From VAZQ01 sp035693615 (GTDB lineage Bacteria; Pseudomonadota; Alphaproteobacteria; Rhizobiales; Xanthobacteraceae), in the NCBI GenBank assembly GCA_035693615.1, contig DASSGH010000159.1, positions 1 to 64,000 of the forward strand: a stretch of DNA of 64,000 nt, in the 5' to 3' direction. Below the pieces are notes generated by a model, which saw only the letters and a program-made list of their open reading frames with translations, did no database searches and had not been told where the DNA came from. Shown here piece after piece: positions 1 to 8,384 of the stretch. The stretch's first letter is position 1. Each line of letters begins with the position of its first letter. The position numbers were made by a program, and so were the translations under genes.

Positions 1-2007
1 CTCGCGCTCGCGGTCCAGGGCGTCCCGGTCCGGCAGCCGGACGTGAAGGAGGAGAGGAAGGGGCCGCGCGTTGGCGCGCCGGAGGGCGCGATCCAAGGAT
101 TCCTGCGCTCAGCCGGGCTCAACTCGATCCACGACGCCAAAGTTGCGGCCGATAAGAAGGGCGATTTTTACCTGGCGCTGATCGAGAAGCCGGGCCGCCC
201 CGCAATCGATGTGATTGCGGAAATCGTGCCCGAGGTGGTCAAGACATTCCCCTGGCCGAAATCGATGCGCTGGGGCGAACTGTCGCGGCAATCAGGCTCG
301 CTTGCTTGGGTGCGGCCGTTGCACTCCATTGTCGCGACTTTCGGTCCGGAGACCGAGGAGCCGGAGATTGTCCGGTTTACGGTCGACGGCATCAAGGCTG
401 GCGACGAGACTCGCGGCCATCGCTTCATGGCGCCGCAGCTGTTCAAGGTGCGCCGCTTCGAGGATTATTCCGAGAAGCTCGAGAAGGCCAAGGTCGTACT
501 CGACCCCGACCGGCGCAGGGAGATCATCCTCGCCGACGCCAAGAATCTCGCCTTCGCGCAAGGCTACGACCTCGTCGAGGATGCGGGGCTGCTCGAGGAG
601 GTGGCCGGCCTGGTCGAATATCCTGTCGTCTTGATGGGATCGTTCGACGCGGCGTTCCTTGCGATACCGCCCGAGATCGTCCGCGCCACTATCCGCAACA
701 ACCAGAAGTGCTTCGTGCTACGCGACCCACAAACATCGCGACTCGCGGATAAGTTCATCCTCGTCGCCAATATCGAGGCCGCGGACGGCGGCAAGGCGAT
801 CGTCGCCGGCAATGAGCGGGTCATCCGCGCACGGCTCGCCGATGCCAAATTCTTCTACGACAGCGATCTTAAAACTCGTCTGGAAGACCGGCTGCCGAAG
901 TTCAAGCACATCGTCTTTCACGAGAAGCTCGGCACGCAATGGGAACGGATCGAGCGCATCGAGCAGCTCGCCGGCGAGATCGCGAGTCGGCCCGAGTTTT
1001 TCTCCGGGCAAACGCTATCGCCCGACGAGTTGGAGCAGGAGCAGGAGACCTATCGCGGGCAAGTCAGACGCGCCGCTCGCCTCGCCAAGGCGGATTTGCT
1101 CACCGAAGTGGTCGGCGAATTCCCGGAACTGCAAGGCATGATGGGAAAATACTATGCGCTGGCGCAGGGGGAGGCCCCCTCGGTCGCCGTCGCCTGCGAG
1201 GAGCACTATAAGCCGCTCGGCCCGAACGATCGCGTCCCAACCGATCCGGTCTCGGTTGCAGTCGCGCTTGCCGACAAGATCGATACCCTGGTCGGTTTCT
1301 GGGCCATCGACGAGAAGCCGACCGGTTCGAAAGATCCCTATGCCCTGCGCCGCGCGGCGTTGGGAGTGATCCGCATCGTATTGAGCAGCAATCTTGAACT
1401 CTCACCTCGAGGTATGTTCGAGATGCACGTGAAGCGGTTTCGGCCAGAAATGTCCGATACTGAGATCTCAAACGCGGGCGTTGATTTTGTTGATTTTTTC
1501 GAGGAGCGGCTCAAGGTGCAGTTGCGTGATCAAGGAGCGCGGCACGATCTCGTCGACGCCGTTCTCGATCTGCGCGGTAGCGAGGCAAGTATTGTTTCGA
1601 TCGTGCGCCGCGTCGCGGCGCTGGAAAAATTCCTCGGCACCGAAGACGGCAAGAATCTATTAGCCGGCTACAAGCGTGCGATCAATATCATCCGCATCGA
1701 AGAGAAGAAGGACCGACAAGACTACAACCAATCGGCCGACCAGTCCCTGTATCGGCAAGAGGAAGAAACGGCGCTCGCGCGCGCGATCGAGAGGGCCAGA
1801 GAGGATGGCCGGGATGCGGTCGCCCGGGAGGACTATGAAGCCGCCATGCGCGCCATGGCGAAGCTTCGCCCGCACGTCGATACGTTCTTTGATAAAGTCA
1901 CAGTCAATGTCGAGGACAAGCAACTGCGGGAGAACCGGCTCAAGCTGCTCAACGAAATCCGCGAAGCGACCCGGACGGTCGCCGATTTCTCGCGCATCGA
2001 GGGGTGA
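1..2007 (+). CDS. glyS: Glycine--tRNA ligase beta subunit (5' end outside window)
   Basis: Beta subunit of the tetrameric (alpha2beta2) bacterial glycyl-tRNA synthetase, which charges tRNA-Gly in the cytoplasm. The reading frame is open from base 1 and the first visible residues (LALAVQGVPVRQPDVKEERK) match the GlyS interior, so the GTG at 43 is not the start; roughly 50 N-terminal residues lie upstream. The core includes the block AARLAKADLLTEVVGEFPEL and the conserved KDPYALRRAALG, followed by the helical DALR-type anticodon-binding C-terminus with the late segment LRPHVDTFFDKV. The alpha-subunit gene glyQ is expected just upstream. It is followed by a micro-protein gene and ppdK, an order common in Rhizobiales. 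Family assignment is very secure. Confidence 0.97.
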   Translation, partial: LALAVQGVPVRQPDVKEERKGPRVGAPEGAIQGFLRSAGLNSIHDAKVAADKKGDFYLALIEKPGRPAIDVIAEIVPEVVKTFPWPKSMRWGELSRQSGSLAWVRPLHSIVATFGPETEEPEIVRFTVDGIKAGDETRGHRFMAPQLFKVRRFEDYSEKLEKAKVVLDPDRRREIILADAKNLAFAQGYDLVEDAGLLEEVAGLVEYPVVLMGSFDAAFLAIPPEIVRATIRNNQKCFVLRDPQTSRLADKFILVANIEAADGGKAIVAGNERVIRARLADAKFFYDSDLKTRLEDRLPKFKHIVFHEKLGTQWERIERIEQLAGEIASRPEFFSGQTLSPDELEQEQETYRGQVRRAARLAKADLLTEVVGEFPELQGMMGKYYALAQGEAPSVAVACEEHYKPLGPNDRVPTDPVSVAVALADKIDTLVGFWAIDEKPTGSKDPYALRRAALGVIRIVLSSNLELSPRGMFEMHVKRFRPEMSDTEISNAGVDFVDFFEERLKVQLRDQGARHDLVDAVLDLRGSEASIVSIVRRVAALEKFLGTEDGKNLLAGYKRAINIIRIEEKKDRQDYNQSADQSLYRQEEETALARAIERAREDGRDAVAREDYEAAMRAMAKLRPHVDTFFDKVTVNVEDKQLRENRLKLLNEIREATRTVADFSRIEG

Positions 2008-2012
2008 TTCTC

Positions 2013-2037
2013 GGAACAGTCATCGCGTTTTGTAGTT
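2013..2037 (+). promoter_or_regulatory. Possible general-stress (EcfG-type) promoter
   Basis: GGAAC at 2013-2017 is followed after 16 bases by AGTT at 2034-2037. The alphaproteobacterial EcfG/RpoE2 consensus is GGAAC-N16/17-CGTT, so only the first base of the -10 differs. Transcription would start near 2043, leaving about 20 bases to the DUF3096 start codon and just including its ribosome site. The position is good, but the match is imperfect and may be chance. Confidence 0.35.
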
Positions 2038-2063
2038 CACCTAGCCGACCCAAGGAGATCCTC

Positions 2064-2180
2064 ATGACGATCACTGTTGCCCACATTACGCCGCTCGTTG
2101 CCCTCATCGCCGGCATTCTGATCCTGATTGTGCCCAGACTGTTGAACTACGTTGTCGCCATCTATCACTTCATCCGCTGA
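2064..2180 (+). CDS. DUF3096 small membrane protein
   Basis: A 38-residue protein consisting essentially of one hydrophobic helix (TPLVALIAGILILIVPRLL), then NYVVAIYHFIR. The pattern PLVALIAGILILxxPRLLNYxVAIY is that of the proteobacterial DUF3096 family, whose function is unknown. Family members often run a few residues longer after IY, so this copy may be slightly short. An AAGGAG ribosome site at 2052-2057 sits at good spacing. It lies alone between glyS and ppdK, preceded by a possible stress promoter at 2013. It probably resides in the inner membrane. Confidence 0.75.
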   Translation: MTITVAHITPLVALIAGILILIVPRLLNYVVAIYHFIR

Positions 2181-2270
2181 CGCAGGCCGCCGCCGGCCCG
2201 CCGAACTGCGCCCTTGCCTCGGCGTAGGCTACTGTGATCATTAGGCTGGGCGCATCGAAGTTGTGGTTCC

Positions 2271-5054
2271 ATGGTTACGCGCCGTACTCAATCGCACAAA
2301 AAATCGACCCGCCCTGCGCACGGCCGCAAGGCCGCGTCGCGGGGCCCGGCGGCCGCGTCGACGGCGTCTTCCGCCAAAACCAAATGGGTCTACCGCTTCG
2401 GCAACGGCAAGGCCGAGGGCCGCGCCGATATGCGCAACCTCCTCGGCGGTAAAGGCGCCGGCCTTGCCGAGATGGCAAGTCTCGGCTTGCCCGTTCCGCC
2501 GGGCTTCACCATCACCACCGAGGTCTGCACCTACTATTACGAGAACGGCAAGACCTACCCGAAGGGCCTGGGTCAACAAGTGGAGGCGGCGCTCGCCGAG
2601 GTGGGCCGCATCACCGGCAAGACCTTTGGCGACAGCGCCAATCCTTTGCTGGTCTCGGTGCGCTCCGGTGCCCGCGCGTCGATGCCGGGCATGATGGATA
2701 CGGTGCTCAATCTCGGCCTCAATGACGCGACCGTCGAGGCGCTGGCGAAGAAGTCCGGCGACCGGCGCTTCGCCTACGATTCATACCGCCGCTTCATCAC
2801 CATGTATTCCGACGTGGTGCTCGGCTTGGGCCATCATCACTTCGAGGAAATCCTCGACGAGTACAAGGACAAGCACGGCTATGCGCTCGACACCGACCTT
2901 TCCGCCGACGATTGGGTCGAGCTTGTCGCCCGCTACCAGCAGCGACTCCAAGAAGAGCACGGCGAGCCGTTCCCGCAGGAGCCGGAACAGCAGTTGTGGG
3001 GCGCTATCGGCGCCGTATTCCGCTCCTGGATGAATCAGCGCGCCATTACCTATCGGCGTCTGCACCGCATCCCGGAGAGTTGGGGCACCGCGGTCAATGT
3101 CCAAGCGATGGTATTCGGCAATATGGGCGAGACCTCGGCCACCGGGGTGGCGTTCACGCGCAATCCCTCGACTGGCGACAAGCGGCTCTACGGCGAGTTC
3201 CTGATCAATGCCCAGGGCGAGGACGTGGTTGCCGGCATCCGCACCCCGCAGGAGATCACGGAAGCGGCGCGGGCGGAGATGCGCTCGGACAAGCCGTCGA
3301 TGGAACGCGCGATGCCCCAAGCGTTCAAGGAGCTCAGGCGCATCTACGGCGTGCTCGAGCGCCATTACCGCGACATGCAGGATCTCGAATTCACCGTCGA
3401 GCAGGGCAAGCTGTGGATGCTGCAGACGCGCGCCGGCAAGCGCACGGCCAAGGCGGCGCTGAAGATCGCGGTGGATCTGGCGAATGAGGGATTGATTTCA
3501 CGCAAAGAGGCGATTTCGCGTATCGAGCCGGCGGCGCTCGACCAGTTGCTGCATCCCACCATCGATCCCAAGGCCGAGCGCAAGGTCATCGCCACCGGGC
3601 TTCCCGCCTCGCCCGGCGCCGCATCCGGCGAGATCGTGTTTTCGTCCGACGAGGCTGAGGCGCTCAAAGCCAAGGACAAGCGCGTCATCCTCGTGCGCGT
3701 CGAGACTTCGCCGGAAGATATCCACGGCATGCACGCGGCCGAGGGTATTCTCACCACGCGCGGCGGAATGACGTCGCACGCCGCCGTGGTGGCGCGCGGC
3801 ATGGGCAAGCCCTGCGTTTCCGGCGCCGGCGTGCTGCGTATCGATTACGCGGCCGGCAGCATGAGCATTGCCGGACAGGCCTTCAAAGCGGGTGACGTCA
3901 TCACCATCGACGGCTCGACCGGAGAGGTGCTCGCCGGCCGCGTGCCGATGACCGAGCCGGAGCTCTCCGGCGAGTTTGCGACCCTCATGGGCTGGGCCGA
4001 CGCGGTGCGCACGCTCGGCGTGCGCGCCAATGCGGATACGCCGAACGATGCTCGGGTCGCGTTGCGGTTCGGCGCCGAGGGTATCGGGCTGTGCCGCACC
4101 GAGCATATGTTCTTCGACGAGGCTCGCATCCGCGCCATGCGCGAGATGATCCTGGCCGACGATGAAAAAGCCCGCCGCTCGGCGCTCGCCAAGCTGTTGC
4201 CGATGCAGCGCGCGGATTTCGTCGAGCTGTTCGAGATCATGCGCGGGCTGCCGGTGACAATCAGGCTGCTCGATCCGCCGCTGCACGAGTTCTTGCCGCA
4301 CAGCGAGCAAGAGATCGCCGAGGTCGCCGCCGCCATGGGAACGGACGCCAGGAAACTCGCTGATCGCTCCCGTGAGCTCCACGAGTTCAACCCGATGCTC
4401 GGGTTCCGCGGCTGCCGGCTGGCGCTGGTCTACCCCGAGATCGCCGAAATGCAGGCGCGCGCCATCTTCGAGGCGGCGGCCGAAGCCGCCAAGCGCACCG
4501 GCAAGCCGGTCGTGCCGGAAGTGATGGTTCCGCTGATCGCCACCAAGGCCGAGTTGGACCTCGTCAAGGCGCGCATCGACGCCATAGCGGAAGCGGTCGC
4601 GAGCGAGCGGGGGACAAAGGTCGATTATCAGGTCGGCACTATGATCGAGCTGCCGCGAGCCTCGCTGCGCGCCGGCGAGATCGCTCAGAGCGCGGAGTTT
4701 TTTTCCTTCGGCACGAACGACCTAACCCAGACTACCTACGGCATCAGCCGTGACGATGCCGCGAGCTTTCTCGGCACTTACGTGGCGCGGGGCGTTCTTC
4801 CCAGCGACCCCTTCGTCTCCATCGATCGCGAAGGCGTGGGTGAATTGATGCGGATCGGGGTTGAGCGCGGTCGCAAGATGCGGCCCAAGCTCAAAGTGGG
4901 GATTTGCGGCGAGCATGGGGGAGACCCTGCTTCGGTGGCATTCTGCCACCAGATCGGCCTCGACTACGTCTCGTGCTCGCCCTTCCGCGTGCCCATCGCC
5001 CGCCTCGCAGCCGCACAGGCGGCGCTCGGCAAAACCGCGGCGGGCGAGGCTTAA
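2271..5054 (+). CDS. ppdK: Pyruvate, phosphate dikinase
   Basis: Interconverts pyruvate, ATP and phosphate with PEP, AMP and pyrophosphate; in rhizobia it serves gluconeogenesis from C4 acids. The 927-residue length is normal for the family plus a basic, Ala/Ser-rich N-terminal extension of about 35 residues. An ATP-grasp domain (about 40-390) opens with NLLGGKGAGLAEMASLGLPVPPG split across the usual loop; the swivelling domain carries the phosphohistidine in TRGGMTSHAAVVARG (His503); the C-terminal PEP barrel ends with YVSCSPFRVPIARLAAAQA, whose Cys902 is the catalytic acid. The start is the first Met in frame; a start nearer KWVYRFGNG cannot be excluded. It lies downstream of glyS and upstream of the TRAP genes with a 30-base gap. 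Confidence 0.97.
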   Translation: MVTRRTQSHKKSTRPAHGRKAASRGPAAASTASSAKTKWVYRFGNGKAEGRADMRNLLGGKGAGLAEMASLGLPVPPGFTITTEVCTYYYENGKTYPKGLGQQVEAALAEVGRITGKTFGDSANPLLVSVRSGARASMPGMMDTVLNLGLNDATVEALAKKSGDRRFAYDSYRRFITMYSDVVLGLGHHHFEEILDEYKDKHGYALDTDLSADDWVELVARYQQRLQEEHGEPFPQEPEQQLWGAIGAVFRSWMNQRAITYRRLHRIPESWGTAVNVQAMVFGNMGETSATGVAFTRNPSTGDKRLYGEFLINAQGEDVVAGIRTPQEITEAARAEMRSDKPSMERAMPQAFKELRRIYGVLERHYRDMQDLEFTVEQGKLWMLQTRAGKRTAKAALKIAVDLANEGLISRKEAISRIEPAALDQLLHPTIDPKAERKVIATGLPASPGAASGEIVFSSDEAEALKAKDKRVILVRVETSPEDIHGMHAAEGILTTRGGMTSHAAVVARGMGKPCVSGAGVLRIDYAAGSMSIAGQAFKAGDVITIDGSTGEVLAGRVPMTEPELSGEFATLMGWADAVRTLGVRANADTPNDARVALRFGAEGIGLCRTEHMFFDEARIRAMREMILADDEKARRSALAKLLPMQRADFVELFEIMRGLPVTIRLLDPPLHEFLPHSEQEIAEVAAAMGTDARKLADRSRELHEFNPMLGFRGCRLALVYPEIAEMQARAIFEAAAEAAKRTGKPVVPEVMVPLIATKAELDLVKARIDAIAEAVASERGTKVDYQVGTMIELPRASLRAGEIAQSAEFFSFGTNDLTQTTYGISRDDAASFLGTYVARGVLPSDPFVSIDREGVGELMRIGVERGRKMRPKLKVGICGEHGGDPASVAFCHQIGLDYVSCSPFRVPIARLAAAQAALGKTAAGEA

Positions 5055-5084
5055 GGACCGAGACCGCAAGGGCAGCAGCTAGCC

Positions 5085-7136
5085 ATGTCCGAGAGCACCC
5101 CCGGGGCGGATGCCTCTGCGCCGGCCGTTTCCCAGGAGCGGCTGCAAAAGGCGGAGGCCTACGTCGAGGCCGAGGAAGGGGTGGTCAATCGCTTGTTCGG
5201 CTGGGCCGGCAGGCTGGTCACCTCGATCGCGGTCGCGATGTCGCTGTTTCATCTCTACGCTGCCATCGCCGGCGCTTGGCCGTTCACCGATTTTCCCATC
5301 ATCACAACGCAGCCCTTGCGCTATGCGCACGTCGCCTTCGTGCTGCTGCTGAGCTTCCTTTTGTTTCCGCTCTCGGAGCGATTCCGCAATCGCATCCGCT
5401 GGTGGGACATCGTTGCCGGCATCATCAGCGTCGCGATTCTCGTTTATGCCATCGAGGGCGGGGAGGAATTCACCGATCGTGCGACTATGCCGACGCAGCT
5501 TGACGTCGTGCTCGGAGTGATCTTCATCGTGTTGCTGCTCGATGCGACTCGGCGAACCACGGGCTGGATCGTCCCGTTCGTCGCGCTGGTGTTCATCGCC
5601 TATGCCATGGCCGGTCCCTACCTGCCGCCGCCGTGGACGCACCGCGGCTACGACATTTCCCAACTCGTCGGCCATTTGTTCATCACGCTTGAAGGCATCT
5701 TCGGCATTCCCGTCGACGTGTCCTCGTCGTTGATCATCCTGTTCACCATCTATGGCGCGTTCCTGCAGCACTCAGGTGCGGGCAAGTTCTTCATCGATTT
5801 TTCCATGGCGCTCATGGGCCACAAACCCAACAGCGCCGGCCGCACCGTGGTGCTGTCATCCTTTTTGCTCGGGGGACCGTCCGGCTCGGGCGTGGCCACC
5901 ACGGTGACGATCGGCGCGGTCGCCTATCCGTTGATGCAGCGGGCCGGCTTCGAGAAGAACGCCGCTGGCGGGCTCCTTGCAGCGGCCGGCCTCGGTGCCA
6001 TCATCTCGCCGCCCGTTCTCGGCGCCGCCGCCTTTCTCATCGCCGAGTTCCTGAAGATCAGCTACCTCGACGTGATCTGGATGGCAGTCATCCCGACCTG
6101 CCTTTACTACCTCTCGCTGTTGTTCATGGTGGAGCTCGACGCGAAGCGTTTCGGCGCGCAAGCCGTGGATTTCCGGCAAGAACTGACGCTCGGCGAGATG
6201 ACGCGGCGCTATGGCTTTCACTTTGTGTCGCTCGTTTCGATCGTCATCTTCATGTTGTGGGGCTATTCCCCAACTCTCGCGGTCTTCTGGTCGACCGTGC
6301 TGACCTATGGGCTGAGCTTCCTCACTCGCGAGACGGCGATCACGCCGAGGAAGCTGGTGCGCGCGTTGTCCGACGGATCGACCAGCGTGCTGACCGCCGC
6401 AACGACGTGCGCGACCGCCGGCATCATCGTCGGCGTCGTCACGTTGACGGGCCTGGGGCTAAGGTTCTCCTCCATCGTGATCGATTATGCCGGCGCAAGC
6501 CTGCTGCTGACCGCGATCTACACCGCGCTGATCGTCTGGATCGTCGGCTTGGCCGTGCCGGTCACCGCCTCCTACATCATCTGCGCGGTCATCGCCGCGC
6601 CGGCCATGATCAAACTCGGCGTTCCCGACTACGCCGCCCACATGTTCATCTTCTACTATTCGGTGCTGTCGGAGGTGTCGCCGCCGACGGCGCTGTCGCC
6701 CTTCGCCGCCGCCGCGATCACCGGCGGCGATCCCTACAAGACCACGCTGCAGGCCTGGAAGTACACGCTGCCTGCCTTCCTTGTCCCATTCGTGTTCGTG
6801 CTCGACCCGCAAGGCATCGGCTTGTTGCTCAAGCTTCCCAAGGACGGCTCTTGGATCGACATCGTCGTGATCACGGCCAAGGCGACGCTCGGCCTGGCGG
6901 CGCTGGCGGCGGCGGCGCAGGGCTGGGCTTTGCGTAAGGCGACCGTGGCCGAACGCTTGCTGTTGGCGCTGGCGGGGCTCTTTCTGGTGTTTCCGAGCCT
7001 GCTCGAGGCGGTAATCGAGGCGGTGATCGGCCGCGATATCAGCTACACCGCGACATTTGGCTTGGCGATTGCCGCAGCGGTCCTGCTAAGACAGCGCATG
7101 AGCATGGCGCGCATACAAGCGAGCCCACCGCACTAG
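5085..7136 (+). CDS. TRAP transporter fused permease (TAXI type)
   Basis: Inner-membrane permease of a tripartite ATP-independent periplasmic transporter in which the small (4-TM, DctQ-like) and large (12-TM, DctM-like) subunits are one polypeptide of 683 residues. After a hydrophilic N-terminus of about 45 residues, hydrophobic segments run through the whole protein. The GPSGSGVATTVTIGAVAYPLM stretch and AAAGLGAIISPPVLGAAAF are characteristic of the DctM part, and VPVTASYIICAVIAAPAMIKLG and SEVSPPTALSPFAAAAITG lie near the end. The gene for the matching binding protein follows after 10 bases, with its ribosome site over this stop codon, so the two are co-translated. Uptake is sodium- or proton-driven. 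The substrate cannot be read from sequence; TAXI systems often take C4/C5 carboxylates. Confidence 0.93.
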   Translation: MSESTPGADASAPAVSQERLQKAEAYVEAEEGVVNRLFGWAGRLVTSIAVAMSLFHLYAAIAGAWPFTDFPIITTQPLRYAHVAFVLLLSFLLFPLSERFRNRIRWWDIVAGIISVAILVYAIEGGEEFTDRATMPTQLDVVLGVIFIVLLLDATRRTTGWIVPFVALVFIAYAMAGPYLPPPWTHRGYDISQLVGHLFITLEGIFGIPVDVSSSLIILFTIYGAFLQHSGAGKFFIDFSMALMGHKPNSAGRTVVLSSFLLGGPSGSGVATTVTIGAVAYPLMQRAGFEKNAAGGLLAAAGLGAIISPPVLGAAAFLIAEFLKISYLDVIWMAVIPTCLYYLSLLFMVELDAKRFGAQAVDFRQELTLGEMTRRYGFHFVSLVSIVIFMLWGYSPTLAVFWSTVLTYGLSFLTRETAITPRKLVRALSDGSTSVLTAATTCATAGIIVGVVTLTGLGLRFSSIVIDYAGASLLLTAIYTALIVWIVGLAVPVTASYIICAVIAAPAMIKLGVPDYAAHMFIFYYSVLSEVSPPTALSPFAAAAITGGDPYKTTLQAWKYTLPAFLVPFVFVLDPQGIGLLLKLPKDGSWIDIVVITAKATLGLAALAAAAQGWALRKATVAERLLLALAGLFLVFPSLLEAVIEAVIGRDISYTATFGLAIAAAVLLRQRMSMARIQASPPH

Positions 7137-7146
7137 GAGGTACACC

Positions 7147-8124
7147 ATGAAACGCAAAGGACTTGTGATCTGCGCGATTGCCGTGGGTGCAGCGGCCCTT
7201 GCCGGCGCGGCTTGGGGGCAGGGAGCCGATCAGGGGCTCAATATTGCCATCGCTACAGGAGGCACGGGCGGGGTCTATTACCCCCTCGGCGGCGGCATGG
7301 CGAACGTGCTCTCGAAATATGTGCCGGGCGTGCAGGCGACCGCCCGCGTGACCGGCGGCTCGGTCGACAATCTCAAGCTGATCGGCTCGCAACAGAGCGA
7401 GGTTGCCCTGGTGATGGTCGACGCCGCACTCGATGCGCTCAAAGGCGAGGACAAGTTCAAGGGCGCTCCCGTCGAGGTGCGCACGCTGATGGTGCTTTAT
7501 CCCAACCGCATGCACGTGGTGAGCATGGAGGGCACCGGGGTCGAGAAAATGGCCGACCTCAAGGGCAAGCGCGTCTCCACCGGCTCTCCGGGCAGCGCGA
7601 CCGAAGTGATGGCCTTCCGTCTCATCGAGGCCGCCGGTCTCGATAAGGATAAGGACATGAGGCGCGAGCGGCTCGGCGTGGCCGAATCGGTCAACGCGCT
7701 CAAGGACCGCAAGATCGACGCTTTCTTTTGGGTCGGCGGGCTACCCACCGCGGCGGTGACCGACCTTGGCGCCACGCCGAACGTCAAGATCAAGCTGATC
7801 GACCACGCTGACATGGTCGACAAGATGAATGCGAAGCACAGCAACCTCTACAGCACGGGCGTGATCCCGGCGAAAACTTATCCGGGCCAGGAAAAGGACA
7901 ATGCCATCGCCGTGGTCCAGAACATTCTGGTCGCCAACGCCAAGATGACCGACAAGACCGCCTACGACATCGTCAAAACCTTCATCGAGAAGCGCGACGA
8001 ACTCGCGGCCGTGCACGCGGAGGCAAGAAACATCACGCTCGAGAACCAGTCGATGAAGAACTCGCCGATCCCTTGGCATCCCGGCGCGGTGAAATATCTC
8101 GCCGAGCAGGGCGTGAAAATGTGA
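7147..8124 (+). CDS. TAXI family TRAP transporter solute-binding protein
   Basis: Periplasmic substrate-binding subunit that delivers ligand to the fused permease encoded just upstream. 325 residues with an N-terminal signal peptide (basic MKRKG, hydrophobic stretch, cleavage probably after AAWGQG). The TAXI signature IATGGTGGVYYPLGGGMA occurs soon after, followed by VTGGSVDNLKLI and later KRVSTGSPGSATEVMA, all expected in the ligand pocket. AGGAGGT directly before the ATG gives a strong ribosome site. The gene order permease then binding protein, and its location after ppdK, suggest uptake of a carboxylate feeding the PEP-pyruvate node; that link is inference. Confidence 0.93.
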   Translation: MKRKGLVICAIAVGAAALAGAAWGQGADQGLNIAIATGGTGGVYYPLGGGMANVLSKYVPGVQATARVTGGSVDNLKLIGSQQSEVALVMVDAALDALKGEDKFKGAPVEVRTLMVLYPNRMHVVSMEGTGVEKMADLKGKRVSTGSPGSATEVMAFRLIEAAGLDKDKDMRRERLGVAESVNALKDRKIDAFFWVGGLPTAAVTDLGATPNVKIKLIDHADMVDKMNAKHSNLYSTGVIPAKTYPGQEKDNAIAVVQNILVANAKMTDKTAYDIVKTFIEKRDELAAVHAEARNITLENQSMKNSPIPWHPGAVKYLAEQGVKM

Positions 8125-8384
8125 TGCCGGTGCGGGCGTGCGGAAAACGCGTCATGGCCGCGCTTCTCGACTGAGGCCAGAAAGACAAGGCCCGCGACAC
8201 GCGCAATCGTGCCGGCAAAGCGGCCCCACGGTGCATCACCTGCGGCAATATTGTGGCGATCCGCTGCCGGTTAACAGGATCGCAAGCTTACGCCGGCGAT
8301 AAAAATCCGACGCATTTGCGCCATCACGCCGCCTTCTGCCGGTGGGAAGATGGATTGCGTTTGCAGGGGCGGGGGCAAGCCTGG

